7,212 nucleotides of DNA from RGIG8775 sp045537235 (GTDB lineage: Bacteria; Bacillota; Clostridia; Oscillospirales; CAG-272). The notes under the pieces were generated by a model, which saw only the letters and a list, made by a program, of their open reading frames with translations, ran no database searches and had not been told where the DNA came from. The position numbers and the translations under genes are program-made. This document shows positions 1 through 6,663 of the stretch, piece after piece. The number at the start of each line of letters is the position of its first letter. The stretch's first letter is position 1. The DNA lies in NCBI GenBank assembly GCA_045537235.1, contig JAZSPB010000058.1, positions 1-7,212 on the forward strand. The letters run 5' to 3'.

Positions 1-150
1 GGCTCCTTCCACCACTTCGTGGTCCCCCTTCCTCCCGGAGGAAGGCTTTTGCGAGTCATTCCTCTGCGTATAGTGGGTTCGGGCTTCTGCCCGATTATGC
101 GCGGACTGCCACGCGCTATGCTTGCCCCGGACGTAAGCGTCGGGAAAGTG
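1..150. repeat. GC-rich hairpin cluster, possible interspersed repeat
   Basis: No gene is visible here. The stretch is GC-rich compared with the AT-rich DNA that follows, and it packs five short inverted repeats: ACCAC/GTGGT at 11-23; a 9-bp stem CCTTCCTCC/GGAGGAAGG at 27-45 followed by TTTT; TCGGGC/GCCCGA with a TTCT loop at 79-94; GCGCG/CGCGC at 99-116; and CCCGGACG against CGTCGGG with one bulged base at 126-144. The first two hairpins resemble the short palindromic intergenic repeats often scattered through gut Clostridia genomes; that resemblance is from memory and was not searched. The 27-50 hairpin with its short T run could also act as a weak terminator for a gene to the left of the window. 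A short open frame crosses this stretch (19-270) but lacks a ribosome binding site and recognisable protein features. Confidence 0.5.
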
Positions 151-372
151 AAAATTTTATTTATATATACATATATACAGAACCGAAACGGTGGTATCAT
201 CCTGCAATCTCTTTCCAAGCAAACGGTGATTTTTGGTAAAAATTTATTGGCAAAAAACAAATGTATCTGAAATGCATTGAGTTTCAATATTGATTTCATA
301 ATTTATTGAATCATTGCTGGTATCGACCTTTCAAAACTCTCCTGTCAGGATACTTCTACTTGAAAACGCGGG
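151..372. other. AT-rich intergenic stretch, no gene seen
   Basis: This AT-rich DNA lies between the hairpin cluster and the promoter of the regulator gene. It includes an alternating TA run around 163-178 and a 4-bp hairpin TCCT/AGGA near 340-350. No open frame with a ribosome binding site, no RNA gene and no recognisable riboswitch was found in it. Confidence 0.5.
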
Positions 373-374
373 TG

Positions 375-403
375 TTGCAACATTTTTGCATCTGTGTTAT
401 ACT
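375..403 (+). promoter_or_regulatory. Sigma-A promoter of the HTH regulator gene
   Basis: The -35 box TTGCAA (375-380) and the -10 box TATACT (398-403) are separated by exactly 17 nt, and the TG at 395-396 gives an extended -10. Transcription should begin near 410, leaving a leader of about 40 nt before the ATG at 451. A perfect 10-bp palindrome, TGTTGCAACA (373-382), covers the -35 box and could be an operator, perhaps for autoregulation by the encoded HTH protein; that is inference. Confidence 0.75.
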
Positions 404-450
404 ATGTTCAGAAGCAAGGCCGGGCTTATTAAGTATTATGAGGTGTGAAT

Positions 451-1557
451 ATGAATCAAATCGGACAAAGAATCAAGCAGTTTAGAAAGCAAAACGGGCT
501 GACACAGGAGAAGCTGGCGGATTATCTTGGTGTGACCGACAAGGCGGTATCCAAGTGGGAGTGCGGGCTGACTGCACCCGATCTTGCGCTGATTATGCCG
601 CTTGCGAGAATTCTTGGCGTGAGCGCGGATGAGTTGCTTGGCGGCAAGAAGGAAGAAACCGATGCCAAGCGATTGGAGTACGACGAGAGATACTTGAATT
701 ATTTGAAGTACGACACCAGAGATAATTATCAGATCGCCCTGCAGGCGGTTAAGGATTATCCCAACGACTACAAATATCTTGCGTTTTTGGCACAAACCGA
801 AATGTTTATGGCATATTGCTCGGAATTTAAGGAGGAGCCTACGTCCGAGTATTCGGTTGAAATGCTTGAGCGAGCAATCAAGCACAATGACATGGTAATT
901 GAAGATTGTGATGACGCAAGCGTCAGAGGCAATGCAATTTGGAATGCCATGGTATGCTGCAAAAACATGGGAGACTATGACCGTGCAAAGGGGTATGCAG
1001 AAATGTTTCCGGCGCAAAATCAATTCACCAAGGATAAGGCAATGGAATTGTGCTTACAGGGGGAAGAGTTAATCCAGCACAAAAAATGGTCTGTTTACAA
1101 AAAACTACAGGCTTTGTGCATCGCATTTTCAAGAATTTATCATTTTGCAGAGAAAAAAGATCCTTACGTGATAGCAACGCTTGATGCGGAAGAGGAGATA
1201 CTCAAGGTGGTATTCCCGGACGGGAATTATCATGATTTTCACAAGAATCTGGTATGTGCATATCAGATTCGTGCTGAATTTGAGATAATAGAAGGCAACT
1301 TGGATCAGGCAATGGCGTATTTGCGCATTATGATGGAACATGCAAGAAAGGTTCCGCAGGGTGAGAAACATACCCTTGATGGCGTATTTGAAGGAATTGA
1401 AGTGAATCATCCCGTGGATTACCGCATGATATATGTCATCAACGGTTTGGACGATATTGAAAAGCCGATTTCCGAACAGCTCAAAAACAGACTGAAGCAA
1501 GAACGGTATACACCGCTGTTTGAGCGTGAGGATTTTCAAGCGCTGATACGATCCTAA
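451..1557 (+). CDS. XRE-family helix-turn-helix regulator with TPR-like C-terminal region
   Basis: This is a predicted cytoplasmic DNA-binding regulator of 368 residues. Residues 4-62 form a Cro/CI-type HTH domain: a GQRIK..R...GLTQE core, the recognition segment TDKAVSKWE (29-37), and the usual closing pattern of LARILGVSADELLGG (51-65). Residues 66-368 are helical and contain segments resembling tetratricopeptide repeats, such as the stretch with NMGDYDRAKGYAEMFP and the one with IEGNLDQAMAYL; the end, PLFEREDFQALIRS, resembles the tail of TPR sensor proteins. Such C-terminal parts usually bind a peptide, protein or small ligand, but the ligand cannot be read here. The ATG at 451 is chosen because GAGGTG (440-445) sits 5 nt upstream; the in-frame GTG at 445 overlaps that ribosome binding site. 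The gene has its own promoter and converges on the hydrolase gene. Its base use looks more AT-rich than that of the operon at 5320-7098. The HTH class is certain; the target genes are unknown. Confidence 0.9.
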   Translation: MNQIGQRIKQFRKQNGLTQEKLADYLGVTDKAVSKWECGLTAPDLALIMPLARILGVSADELLGGKKEETDAKRLEYDERYLNYLKYDTRDNYQIALQAVKDYPNDYKYLAFLAQTEMFMAYCSEFKEEPTSEYSVEMLERAIKHNDMVIEDCDDASVRGNAIWNAMVCCKNMGDYDRAKGYAEMFPAQNQFTKDKAMELCLQGEELIQHKKWSVYKKLQALCIAFSRIYHFAEKKDPYVIATLDAEEEILKVVFPDGNYHDFHKNLVCAYQIRAEFEIIEGNLDQAMAYLRIMMEHARKVPQGEKHTLDGVFEGIEVNHPVDYRMIYVINGLDDIEKPISEQLKNRLKQERYTPLFEREDFQALIRS

Positions 1558-1673
1558 ATAATTGCCCGAGAAGGCACCGTGAGTTTTTCAACAAACAAAA
1601 AAGCGAACAAAAAGCGATAATATAAAGTTAGGGAAAAGAGAAAATGTTTTTCTTTGCTTTCTGCATATCAAAA

Positions 1674-1698
1674 AGCCACCACTAAAACAGTGGTGGCT
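1674..1698. terminator. Bidirectional intrinsic terminator between convergent genes
   Basis: A perfect 10-bp stem, AGCCACCACT (1674-1683) with AGTGGTGGCT (1689-1698), encloses a 5-nt AAAAC loop. Read on the minus strand the stem runs straight into five Ts, so it is a good terminator for the hydrolase gene. Read on the plus strand it is followed by the weaker AATTTCATTTTA, enough for a modest terminator of the regulator gene. It lies 117 nt past the regulator stop and 76 nt past the hydrolase stop. Two small overlapping hairpins (1724-1741 and 1734-1748) precede it on the hydrolase transcript. Confidence 0.8.
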
Positions 1699-1773
1699 AA
1701 TTTCATTTTACCGCTAATTTTGCAGACTCTCGTGCAAGTCTTCCTTGCCTTGTCGGTGTTCTTTTTCAGATCG

Positions 1774-4700
1774 CTATTCCCCCTGCTTTTTCTCGTATAA
1801 GATGGGGGTGCTGATAATTCCTTGTGGAGTCAAACGGTATTCGTATGTCCACGCGTCCCCTGCGGTGCGCCAACTGTCATGACCGCACCGTTTTCGCTTT
1901 TCATCAGCGCAATGGATATTGCCAAAGCAGTTTCTACGGGAGATAAAGGCTTCAACCGTCACCTCGTGTGCTCCTGCCGCAAGATGTCCCAAGCTTGCCA
2001 GATATGGCGGATACGCCACGGTAGACTTGCGCTCTCCGTCCACCCAAACAGCGAGAACCGCCGCGCGATAATGGGGGATTTTCAGCCACTGCTCCCCTTC
2101 CCGATCACACTTCAATGGAATCCGATATCTCACCGAACCGCCGTAAAACGGAAGACCTTGCTTTGTCAGATCATCAAAGGCAAGCATATTCGGAAGTGCG
2201 GTGATCTTGGCTTTTTGTCCGATTACGGAAACACCGAAGTCGCCCAAAATATAGCAACACTCCACGTCGGTCTTCTCTCCGAAGGGCATCGTCAGGATCA
2301 ACTCGTTTTTGCCTTTATGTATGGGTGGAAGTGCCGTCTTGCGGATAGCGGAATCGGTATAGAAGCCAAGATCGCGGAAGCGAACCGTTTCTCCGTTGAA
2401 TACAATATTGATCTTATCTCCGTCCTCAAGAGCAAGAACGGGAGCGGCAATTTCCACATCGCTCTCAAATACAAAACAAAGAGAAAGCGTATGCTCGGCA
2501 GGCTTTTGCTTCCATGCCCACGGCTGAAGCATATAGATATCTTTGACAAATCCAAATTTCTCTCGCAAACGCCCCGCAATACGCAAAAGCTCTTCCCTCT
2601 CCTGCCATTCGCCGCCGTCAACCGAAAAACGTGCCATATCCAAGAGCAAAACATTGGGTTCAGTCATCGAATATTGAACCTCACACGGCACACCGTCTGC
2701 GACTGTCATTGTAGGATACTTGGGAATTGCCGCCTGTTCTTTTATGCCATCCGCCAAAAAGATCAATGCGGAATCATAATCATACATTTTCAAGGTAAAG
2801 ACTGTTTTTCCGTCTCTGTGCACATGTGCCACGGGGCTGATCTCTCCGGTTTGCGTATCCCAAAGCTCGGGGGTAAACACCCCCCTTACGGAAACCGTGT
2901 TTTCGGAAACGTTACTGATATCCTTATGATACGGTTCGCCGCACTGCGCCAAAAACAGCCACGCCCCGTCGGTATCTCGGCGAAGCTGGTGAATGAGGCG
3001 GTTTGTGTACGTTCCGTCGGGACGGCGGATCTCCACGTCTCTCTGCTCGGCAAGCGCTTCAAGAATCGAACTCCTTTCGAAAGGAATGTGCAACGACTGC
3101 TCCCAAAGCATTTTAGCTTGAGGGGTCGGCAAAGCATCCACATATTTGGGTGCCTCACCCATAAAAATCAACTTGCCCCCCGCCGCATGGAATGCCTTCA
3201 GCCGCTCAATTGTTGTAGCACGCAACGTCTCACGCGCGGGGACGACTACCGCCTCATATGCCATTTTTCCAACAGAAAGAGGAGCATCTCCGCGCTCGCA
3301 AAATTCAGGAAATGTGGCCTCACAAATAAAATCGAAATCGATATTTCCGCGCACCAGCCACTCGGTGATATTGGCAAAGCAAGCCTCTATACGGGCGCGG
3401 TCGAGTGCCGTTTGATCGTTCGGACCGTGATGGATCCAATAACTTTCCACAGGGTGAATAACACCTACGCGCACTATGGGTCTCCCTCTTGTCAGAGCAG
3501 TAGCCACACGGGCAAAATGATCCTCAATGTAACGATATTCCTTATACCAAGAGGATTGATAGGAAATAGATGCAGGATAGTCACGCTTGGCCTCTCCTTT
3601 CATAGAAAACCACGAAAGATGGGGCACACGCACGGTAACGCCGAGGGCAGCTTGCCAATCACCGTGAAGCTTATGGCCGCGAAAATCAAAATCCCATCCC
3701 GTGGAGCCGTCAAGCTCGCTCACCATTCCCTCCTTACCGCCTTGCCGCACTGCGGACTGACACTGTTTTGCAGTTGTCAACTCAGTTTCATTGCAAAGCA
3801 TATCAATACCTGGGATATCAAAATGGGGATAGGATCGCATCACGTCACCCACCGCGGTGGACTGTCCCCCAAGCGTATTCTCGTCCAGCATATGACCCAT
3901 ATAGGCAATGCCGTGAGAACGGCACCATTCACCAACCACGCCCGAATAAGCCGATGCAAACCGTTCGCTTATATGATCAAAATAGCGGTATCTTGTCGGT
4001 GAAGGAAGCCCGTCTGCACGTTCCCAAAGAAGCTCCGGCAAATGATCGATAAGAGACTCGCCATATGCGGCGCAGAAGGTTTCCTCAATGTCATCGGTAT
4101 AGGGCATATCGGTATGACTTTTGCTTGCATGTCCGTCGGCAAAATAGGGCGCCATCACGCGACTGTAATACGGTTCGTCCGTAAAAATGGCAGGGATGGA
4201 TTCCCCGAAATACTCACCGACCTCACGGGCATAAGCCTCGTGTGTCAAGCCAATAAAACGGCGGGTCACCTCTGCATTCAGCGTATCCGCATCCGCTTGT
4301 CCGTTTCGCCAGTTGCTGTTCCTTGCGTAGTCACGGTAGACGGTCAGCAGTTTATGGTCTGCACACTCACCGCACTCAAGTCGGCGGTAGCTTACAATGC
4401 GACTGTCGCCATCAAGCACTACATCAAATCGGGCGATCTCGCTTGCTTCCTTCGATGGACGGAAATCGGGGTGGCAGGTCAAAATCATAAGCTGACGCCT
4501 CATCTCGGGATGCCCTTCGGTAACCTTCCCTCCCGCAACACCGGAGGTATACCGATCCTCGTCATACAGCCATGACAGCATACCGACCTCCTTGCCGTAT
4601 TCCACGCATGCCTTGATATACGCCATAAATTCTTTACTTAAATACGGCGTGGCAAGTCCCGTTCGAGGATGCATATGATAGCCGCCAAATCCCATTTCCC

Positions 4701-4845
4701 GAAAAATATCGATTTGGCGAAGCAACTCCTCGCGCTCCAATTCTCCGTTCCAAGCCCAAAACGGTGTTGCCCGATATTCGGCGGTAGGATTTTCAAACAG
4801 TTTTTTATCCAACCTCGGTTTTTTTACATTTTCATCATAAAACAC
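1774..4845 (-). CDS. GH106-like glycoside hydrolase (putative alpha-L-rhamnosidase family), intracellular
   Basis: This 1023-residue protein has the signature of the large Clostridia and Bacteroidetes proteins related to GH106 alpha-L-rhamnosidases. Residues 17-34 match the typical start (FENP..EYR..PFWAWNG); residues 52-70 carry GFGGYHMHPRTGLATPYLS; residues 92-106 carry WLYDEDRYTSG..GG. Then follow FTDEP (221-225), GHMLDEN (317-323), YPHFDIPGIDML (339-350) and SELDGSTGWDF (376-386), which belong to a TIM-barrel active site; E224, E322 and E377 are acidic candidates for catalysis, though I cannot assign acid and base. Residues about 457-566 look like a GATase-like Rossmann domain, with VVVP and AAGGKLIFMGEAP. 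The last ~260 residues are predicted beta-sandwich, sugar-binding-like. No signal peptide or anchor is visible, so it should act in the cytoplasm on imported oligosaccharides. The GTG at 4845 is chosen because GGGAGGG (4859-4853) lies 7 nt upstream and the promoter overlaps the longer alternative start at 4905. No transporter gene is adjacent. The sugar specificity is inference; many relatives are uncharacterised. Confidence 0.8.
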   Translation of the reverse strand: MFYDENVKKPRLDKKLFENPTAEYRATPFWAWNGELEREELLRQIDIFREMGFGGYHMHPRTGLATPYLSKEFMAYIKACVEYGKEVGMLSWLYDEDRYTSGVAGGKVTEGHPEMRRQLMILTCHPDFRPSKEASEIARFDVVLDGDSRIVSYRRLECGECADHKLLTVYRDYARNSNWRNGQADADTLNAEVTRRFIGLTHEAYAREVGEYFGESIPAIFTDEPYYSRVMAPYFADGHASKSHTDMPYTDDIEETFCAAYGESLIDHLPELLWERADGLPSPTRYRYFDHISERFASAYSGVVGEWCRSHGIAYMGHMLDENTLGGQSTAVGDVMRSYPHFDIPGIDMLCNETELTTAKQCQSAVRQGGKEGMVSELDGSTGWDFDFRGHKLHGDWQAALGVTVRVPHLSWFSMKGEAKRDYPASISYQSSWYKEYRYIEDHFARVATALTRGRPIVRVGVIHPVESYWIHHGPNDQTALDRARIEACFANITEWLVRGNIDFDFICEATFPEFCERGDAPLSVGKMAYEAVVVPARETLRATTIERLKAFHAAGGKLIFMGEAPKYVDALPTPQAKMLWEQSLHIPFERSSILEALAEQRDVEIRRPDGTYTNRLIHQLRRDTDGAWLFLAQCGEPYHKDISNVSENTVSVRGVFTPELWDTQTGEISPVAHVHRDGKTVFTLKMYDYDSALIFLADGIKEQAAIPKYPTMTVADGVPCEVQYSMTEPNVLLLDMARFSVDGGEWQEREELLRIAGRLREKFGFVKDIYMLQPWAWKQKPAEHTLSLCFVFESDVEIAAPVLALEDGDKINIVFNGETVRFRDLGFYTDSAIRKTALPPIHKGKNELILTMPFGEKTDVECCYILGDFGVSVIGQKAKITALPNMLAFDDLTKQGLPFYGGSVRYRIPLKCDREGEQWLKIPHYRAAVLAVWVDGERKSTVAYPPYLASLGHLAAGAHEVTVEAFISRRNCFGNIHCADEKRKRCGHDSWRTAGDAWTYEYRLTPQGIISTPILYEKKQGE

Positions 4846-4852
4846 AAAAGCA

Positions 4853-4859
4853 CCCTCCC
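4853..4859 (-). promoter_or_regulatory. Ribosome binding site that fixes the GTG start of the hydrolase
   Basis: On the minus strand GGGAGGG occupies 4859-4853, 7 nt before the GTG at 4845-4843. The earlier in-frame ATG candidates, at 4905 and 4878, have no such site and overlap the -35 and -10 boxes. Confidence 0.8.
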
Positions 4860-4876
4860 AACAGAAATACGTTATC

Positions 4877-4905
4877 ATTTTATCACAAATTAAGGGATTT
4901 GTCAA
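4877..4905 (-). promoter_or_regulatory. Sigma-A promoter of the GH106-like hydrolase, with inverted repeat
   Basis: On the minus strand a perfect -35 box TTGACA (4905-4900) is followed after 17 nt by TAAAAT (4882-4877), with a TGA extension just before the -10. Transcription should begin near 4870, giving a leader of about 25 nt to the GTG. Inside it, ACAAAT and ATTTGT (4885-4890 and 4897-4902) form a 6-6-6 inverted repeat that reaches into the -35 box and could be a repressor site. That role is inference. Confidence 0.8.
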
Positions 4906-5236
4906 TCGACGTGTTTACCCAAAAAGGCTATCTTATGACCACAATCTTACGAACGTGCATAAAAGGTTTATCCCATTTGAAGAAAATAGGTGTTTCGCAA
5001 AAACAAATCATCAATCCGCTCCCCCTTGTGAAAATATCTCAACTCCTCATCGAACAAGGTAACAGCGCAGAAATTGCTCTTGACGGCAAAGAGTCTTGGT
5101 ATCCGTAATAACGATTTGTGTGGAATCCCATCTCCATAGTGCCAAACCGCGCAAGCAAAAAGTCTCTCTTTTGCCAATCGAAAATTGCAAAAAACGCTTG
5201 TCAAAATTAAGTTTTTCTCCCCTTTCGCAGAAAGCA
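4906..5236. other. Divergent intergenic stretch without a confident gene
   Basis: This 331-nt stretch lies between the divergent hydrolase and metalloprotein promoters. The best coding candidate is a 57-residue plus-strand frame from the ATG at 4935 to the stop at 5106-5108, with AAAAAGG (4921-4927) 7 nt upstream; its product (starts MTTILRTC, ends ESWYP) matches nothing I recognise and has no membrane segment. Minus-strand frames of 91 and 163 residues (4968-5243, 5047-5538) start inside the opposite promoter or inside the metalloprotein gene and are probably chance. A hairpin CTCTT/AAGAG lies near 5080, and a 7-bp inverted pair TTGTCAA/TTGACAA at 5198-5204 and 5237-5243 touches the -35 box. 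It could be plain spacer, a decayed gene or an unrecognised RNA. Confidence 0.4.
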
Positions 5237-5265
5237 TTGACAATTTTCCCGGGAAATGATAAAAT
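5237..5265 (+). promoter_or_regulatory. Sigma-A promoter of the metalloprotein-exporter operon
   Basis: A perfect -35 box TTGACA (5237-5242), a 17-nt spacer and TAAAAT (5260-5265), with TGA just before the -10, make this a strong promoter with the same design as the hydrolase promoter. Transcription should begin near 5272, about 48 nt before the first ATG. Confidence 0.8.
5245..5256. promoter_or_regulatory. 12-bp palindrome in promoter spacer, putative operator
   Basis: TTTCCCGGGAAA is a perfect 12-bp palindrome lying wholly between the -35 and -10 boxes of the operon promoter. A dimeric regulator bound here would block RNA polymerase. The palindrome is seen directly; its role as an operator is inference, and no binding protein can be named. 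Confidence 0.45.
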
Positions 5266-5319
5266 AGGAAAGAAAAACAAGCCCACAGAACAGCACCGCA
5301 CAGAAAGGATCCCGTTCCT

Positions 5320-5838
5320 ATGAATTTTCCCTACAGGCTCATTCGTTCCTCCCGCCGTTCGCTTGCTTTGGAAGTAACAGCAGAAGGCGAGGTCTTGGTT
5401 CGCGCACCAAGGAATATCTCCGAACGGGACATCGAGACCTTTGTTGAGCGCCACCGCGATTGGCTCACCCGTGCCGTCGAGCGGCAACTCAACCGCCGCT
5501 CGAATCATCCCGAGCCGACCGAAGAACAGTGGGAACAATATCGAAAAAAGGCCGCCGAGTGGTTGCCTGCCCGCGTAGAATATTATGCGGCACTCATGGG
5601 CGTCGCACCGACGGGACTCCGCATCACCAATGCCAAAAAACGGTTCGGCTCCTGTTCTGCCAAAAATTCGCTTTGCTTTTCCCTTCTCCTAATGGGCTAT
5701 CCCGACGAGGCCATTGACTATGTTGTGGTTCATGAGCTGGCGCACATTTTGCATCACGATCACAGTAACCGCTTTTGGGCTACCGTGGCCGCCTATATGC
5801 CGGACTACCAACGCCGCAAGGCTCTCCTCAAACAATGA
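5320..5838 (+). CDS. YgjP-like (DUF45/SprT-like) zinc metallopeptidase-family protein
   Basis: The 172-residue product is about the length of E. coli YgjP and carries the family features. The N-terminal part has alternating strands and the pattern R.SLALEVT.EGEVLVRAP (12-30), followed by the S..DIE.FVE.HRDWL helix (34-49). The C-terminal half has the conserved KKRFGSCS (106-113), the zinc-binding HELAH (138-142) and a third likely ligand in H.HSNRFW (H148 in 146-153). Relatives are annotated as M48-family metallopeptidases; the E. coli protein is annotated as a UTP pyrophosphatase, so proteolysis should not be assumed. No signal peptide or membrane segment is seen, so it is cytoplasmic. The ATG has an AAAGGA site (5304-5309) 10 nt upstream. 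It is first in an operon with the two exporter genes, 18 nt ahead of the next. Family assignment is firm; the substrate is unknown. Confidence 0.9.
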   Translation: MNFPYRLIRSSRRSLALEVTAEGEVLVRAPRNISERDIETFVERHRDWLTRAVERQLNRRSNHPEPTEEQWEQYRKKAAEWLPARVEYYAALMGVAPTGLRITNAKKRFGSCSAKNSLCFSLLLMGYPDEAIDYVVVHELAHILHHDHSNRFWATVAAYMPDYQRRKALLKQ

Positions 5839-5842
5839 AAAC

Positions 5843-5849
5843 AAGGAAG
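5843..5849 (+). promoter_or_regulatory. Ribosome binding site for the TTG start of the ThrE-domain gene
   Basis: AAGGAAG at 5843-5849 ends 7 nt before the TTG at 5857, in the gap after the metalloprotein stop. The next in-frame ATG comes only at codon 70, after the conserved N-terminal motif, so the TTG is needed for a complete domain. Confidence 0.8.
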
Positions 5850-5856
5850 TGATATT

Positions 5857-6651
5857 TTGAATCATGATATCGCGCTTTCCCAGCGCTTTGAAGACCCCGT
5901 GGATCAGCTTCTCTGCACCGCTCTTGATGTGGGCGAGGAGCTTCTCAAAAACGGAGCCACGGTTCACCGTACCGAAGACACCATTGAACGCATCTGCCGT
6001 GCCCACGGCGCCGTCCATGTGGAGGTTTTCTGTATTCCCTCGCTGATCCTCGCCGCGATCCGCATGGAGGACGGCAATTATTCCTCTCAAAATCGGCGCA
6101 TTTATTCCAGCACCAACAATTTCTTTCGACTGGACAGGCTCAATTCGGTCTCCCGAAGCCTTTGCAGCGGCAAAATGGCACTGGAACAGGCGCAGAGCGA
6201 AATTCACCGCATCAAAACGCAGGATGCCTATCCCGCATGGCTTCAATATATCGGCAATATGTTTGCCAGCGGCGCCTTTTCGGTCTTTTTCGGCGGAACC
6301 CTCCTCGATGCGGTAGCCGCGGCACTTATCGGAGCGGTCATCGCCTTTATCAAGGGTCGGTTGCCGCGAAATGTCAATGTGCTTTCCTCTACCCTCGCGT
6401 GCTCCCTGCTGGCAGGTCTTCTTTCCATCCTGATGACCTATGTGGGACTTGCCAATCATTATGACAAGGTCATGATCGGTACCATCATGCTGATGATCCC
6501 CGGTGTGGCTTTCGGTACATCCATCCGCGATCTGCTGGGCGGCGACACCGTTGCGGGGCTGCTCCAGCTTATTCAGGCCATCCTCTTGGCCGCCATCATC
6601 GCCTTTGGATACACCCTTTCCATCTTTCTGCTTCGACCGCTGATCGCATAA
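5857..6651 (+). CDS. Threonine/serine exporter family protein, ThrE domain (YjjP-like large subunit)
   Basis: The 264-residue inner-membrane protein contains the ThrE domain (DUF1212). The soluble N-terminal part has the hallmark LLKNGATVHRTEDTIERIC (29-47) and VEVFCIPSLILAAI (55-68). After an amphipathic region come about five hydrophobic segments, roughly 130-145, 148-166, 174-198, 205-220 and 233-259. The family motif MLMIPGVAFGTSIRDLLGGDTV sits at 211-232. In Corynebacterium ThrE, this part is fused to a second hydrophobic domain in one chain that exports threonine and serine by proton exchange; here, as in E. coli YjjP/YjjB (reported to export succinate), the second part is a separate downstream gene. 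The pair is probably one transporter, but the substrate (amino acid or dicarboxylate) cannot be told from sequence. It begins with TTG, 18 nt after the metalloprotein gene, and is followed 12 nt later by its partner. Confidence 0.9.
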   Translation: MNHDIALSQRFEDPVDQLLCTALDVGEELLKNGATVHRTEDTIERICRAHGAVHVEVFCIPSLILAAIRMEDGNYSSQNRRIYSSTNNFFRLDRLNSVSRSLCSGKMALEQAQSEIHRIKTQDAYPAWLQYIGNMFASGAFSVFFGGTLLDAVAAALIGAVIAFIKGRLPRNVNVLSSTLACSLLAGLLSILMTYVGLANHYDKVMIGTIMLMIPGVAFGTSIRDLLGGDTVAGLLQLIQAILLAAIIAFGYTLSIFLLRPLIA

Positions 6652-6663
6652 GGAGGACGAAAT

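Noticed and set aside
163..178. TATATATACATATATA run as a promoter or origin element
   Set aside because: No matching -35 box, DnaA-box cluster or iteron accompanies it; it is a simple AT run.
445..450. GTG at 445 as start of the regulator
   Set aside because: It overlaps the GAGGTG ribosome binding site, which is ideally spaced for the ATG at 451; family members usually start at the MNQIG-like position.
436..1023. 195-residue minus-strand frame over the regulator gene
   Set aside because: It is antisense to the HTH domain coding region and has no recognisable features.
1724..1748. Two overlapping 5-bp hairpins read as an attenuator-like switch
   Set aside because: They lie after the hydrolase stop codon and the stems are too short to support a regulatory claim.
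1822..4002. 726-residue plus-strand open frame
   Set aside because: It lies wholly antisense to the hydrolase, whose motifs are well conserved. Its translation is rich in Cys, His and Arg, without any domain, as expected from a shadow frame.
451..4845. Regulator and hydrolase as a sugar-sensing regulatory pair
   Set aside because: The genes are convergent, each with its own promoter, and the palindromes in the two promoters do not match, so the sequence gives no support for the link.
4968..5538. Minus-strand frames of 91 and 163 residues upstream of the metalloprotein
   Set aside because: One starts in the opposite-strand promoter and the other inside the metalloprotein gene. Neither gives a recognisable protein.
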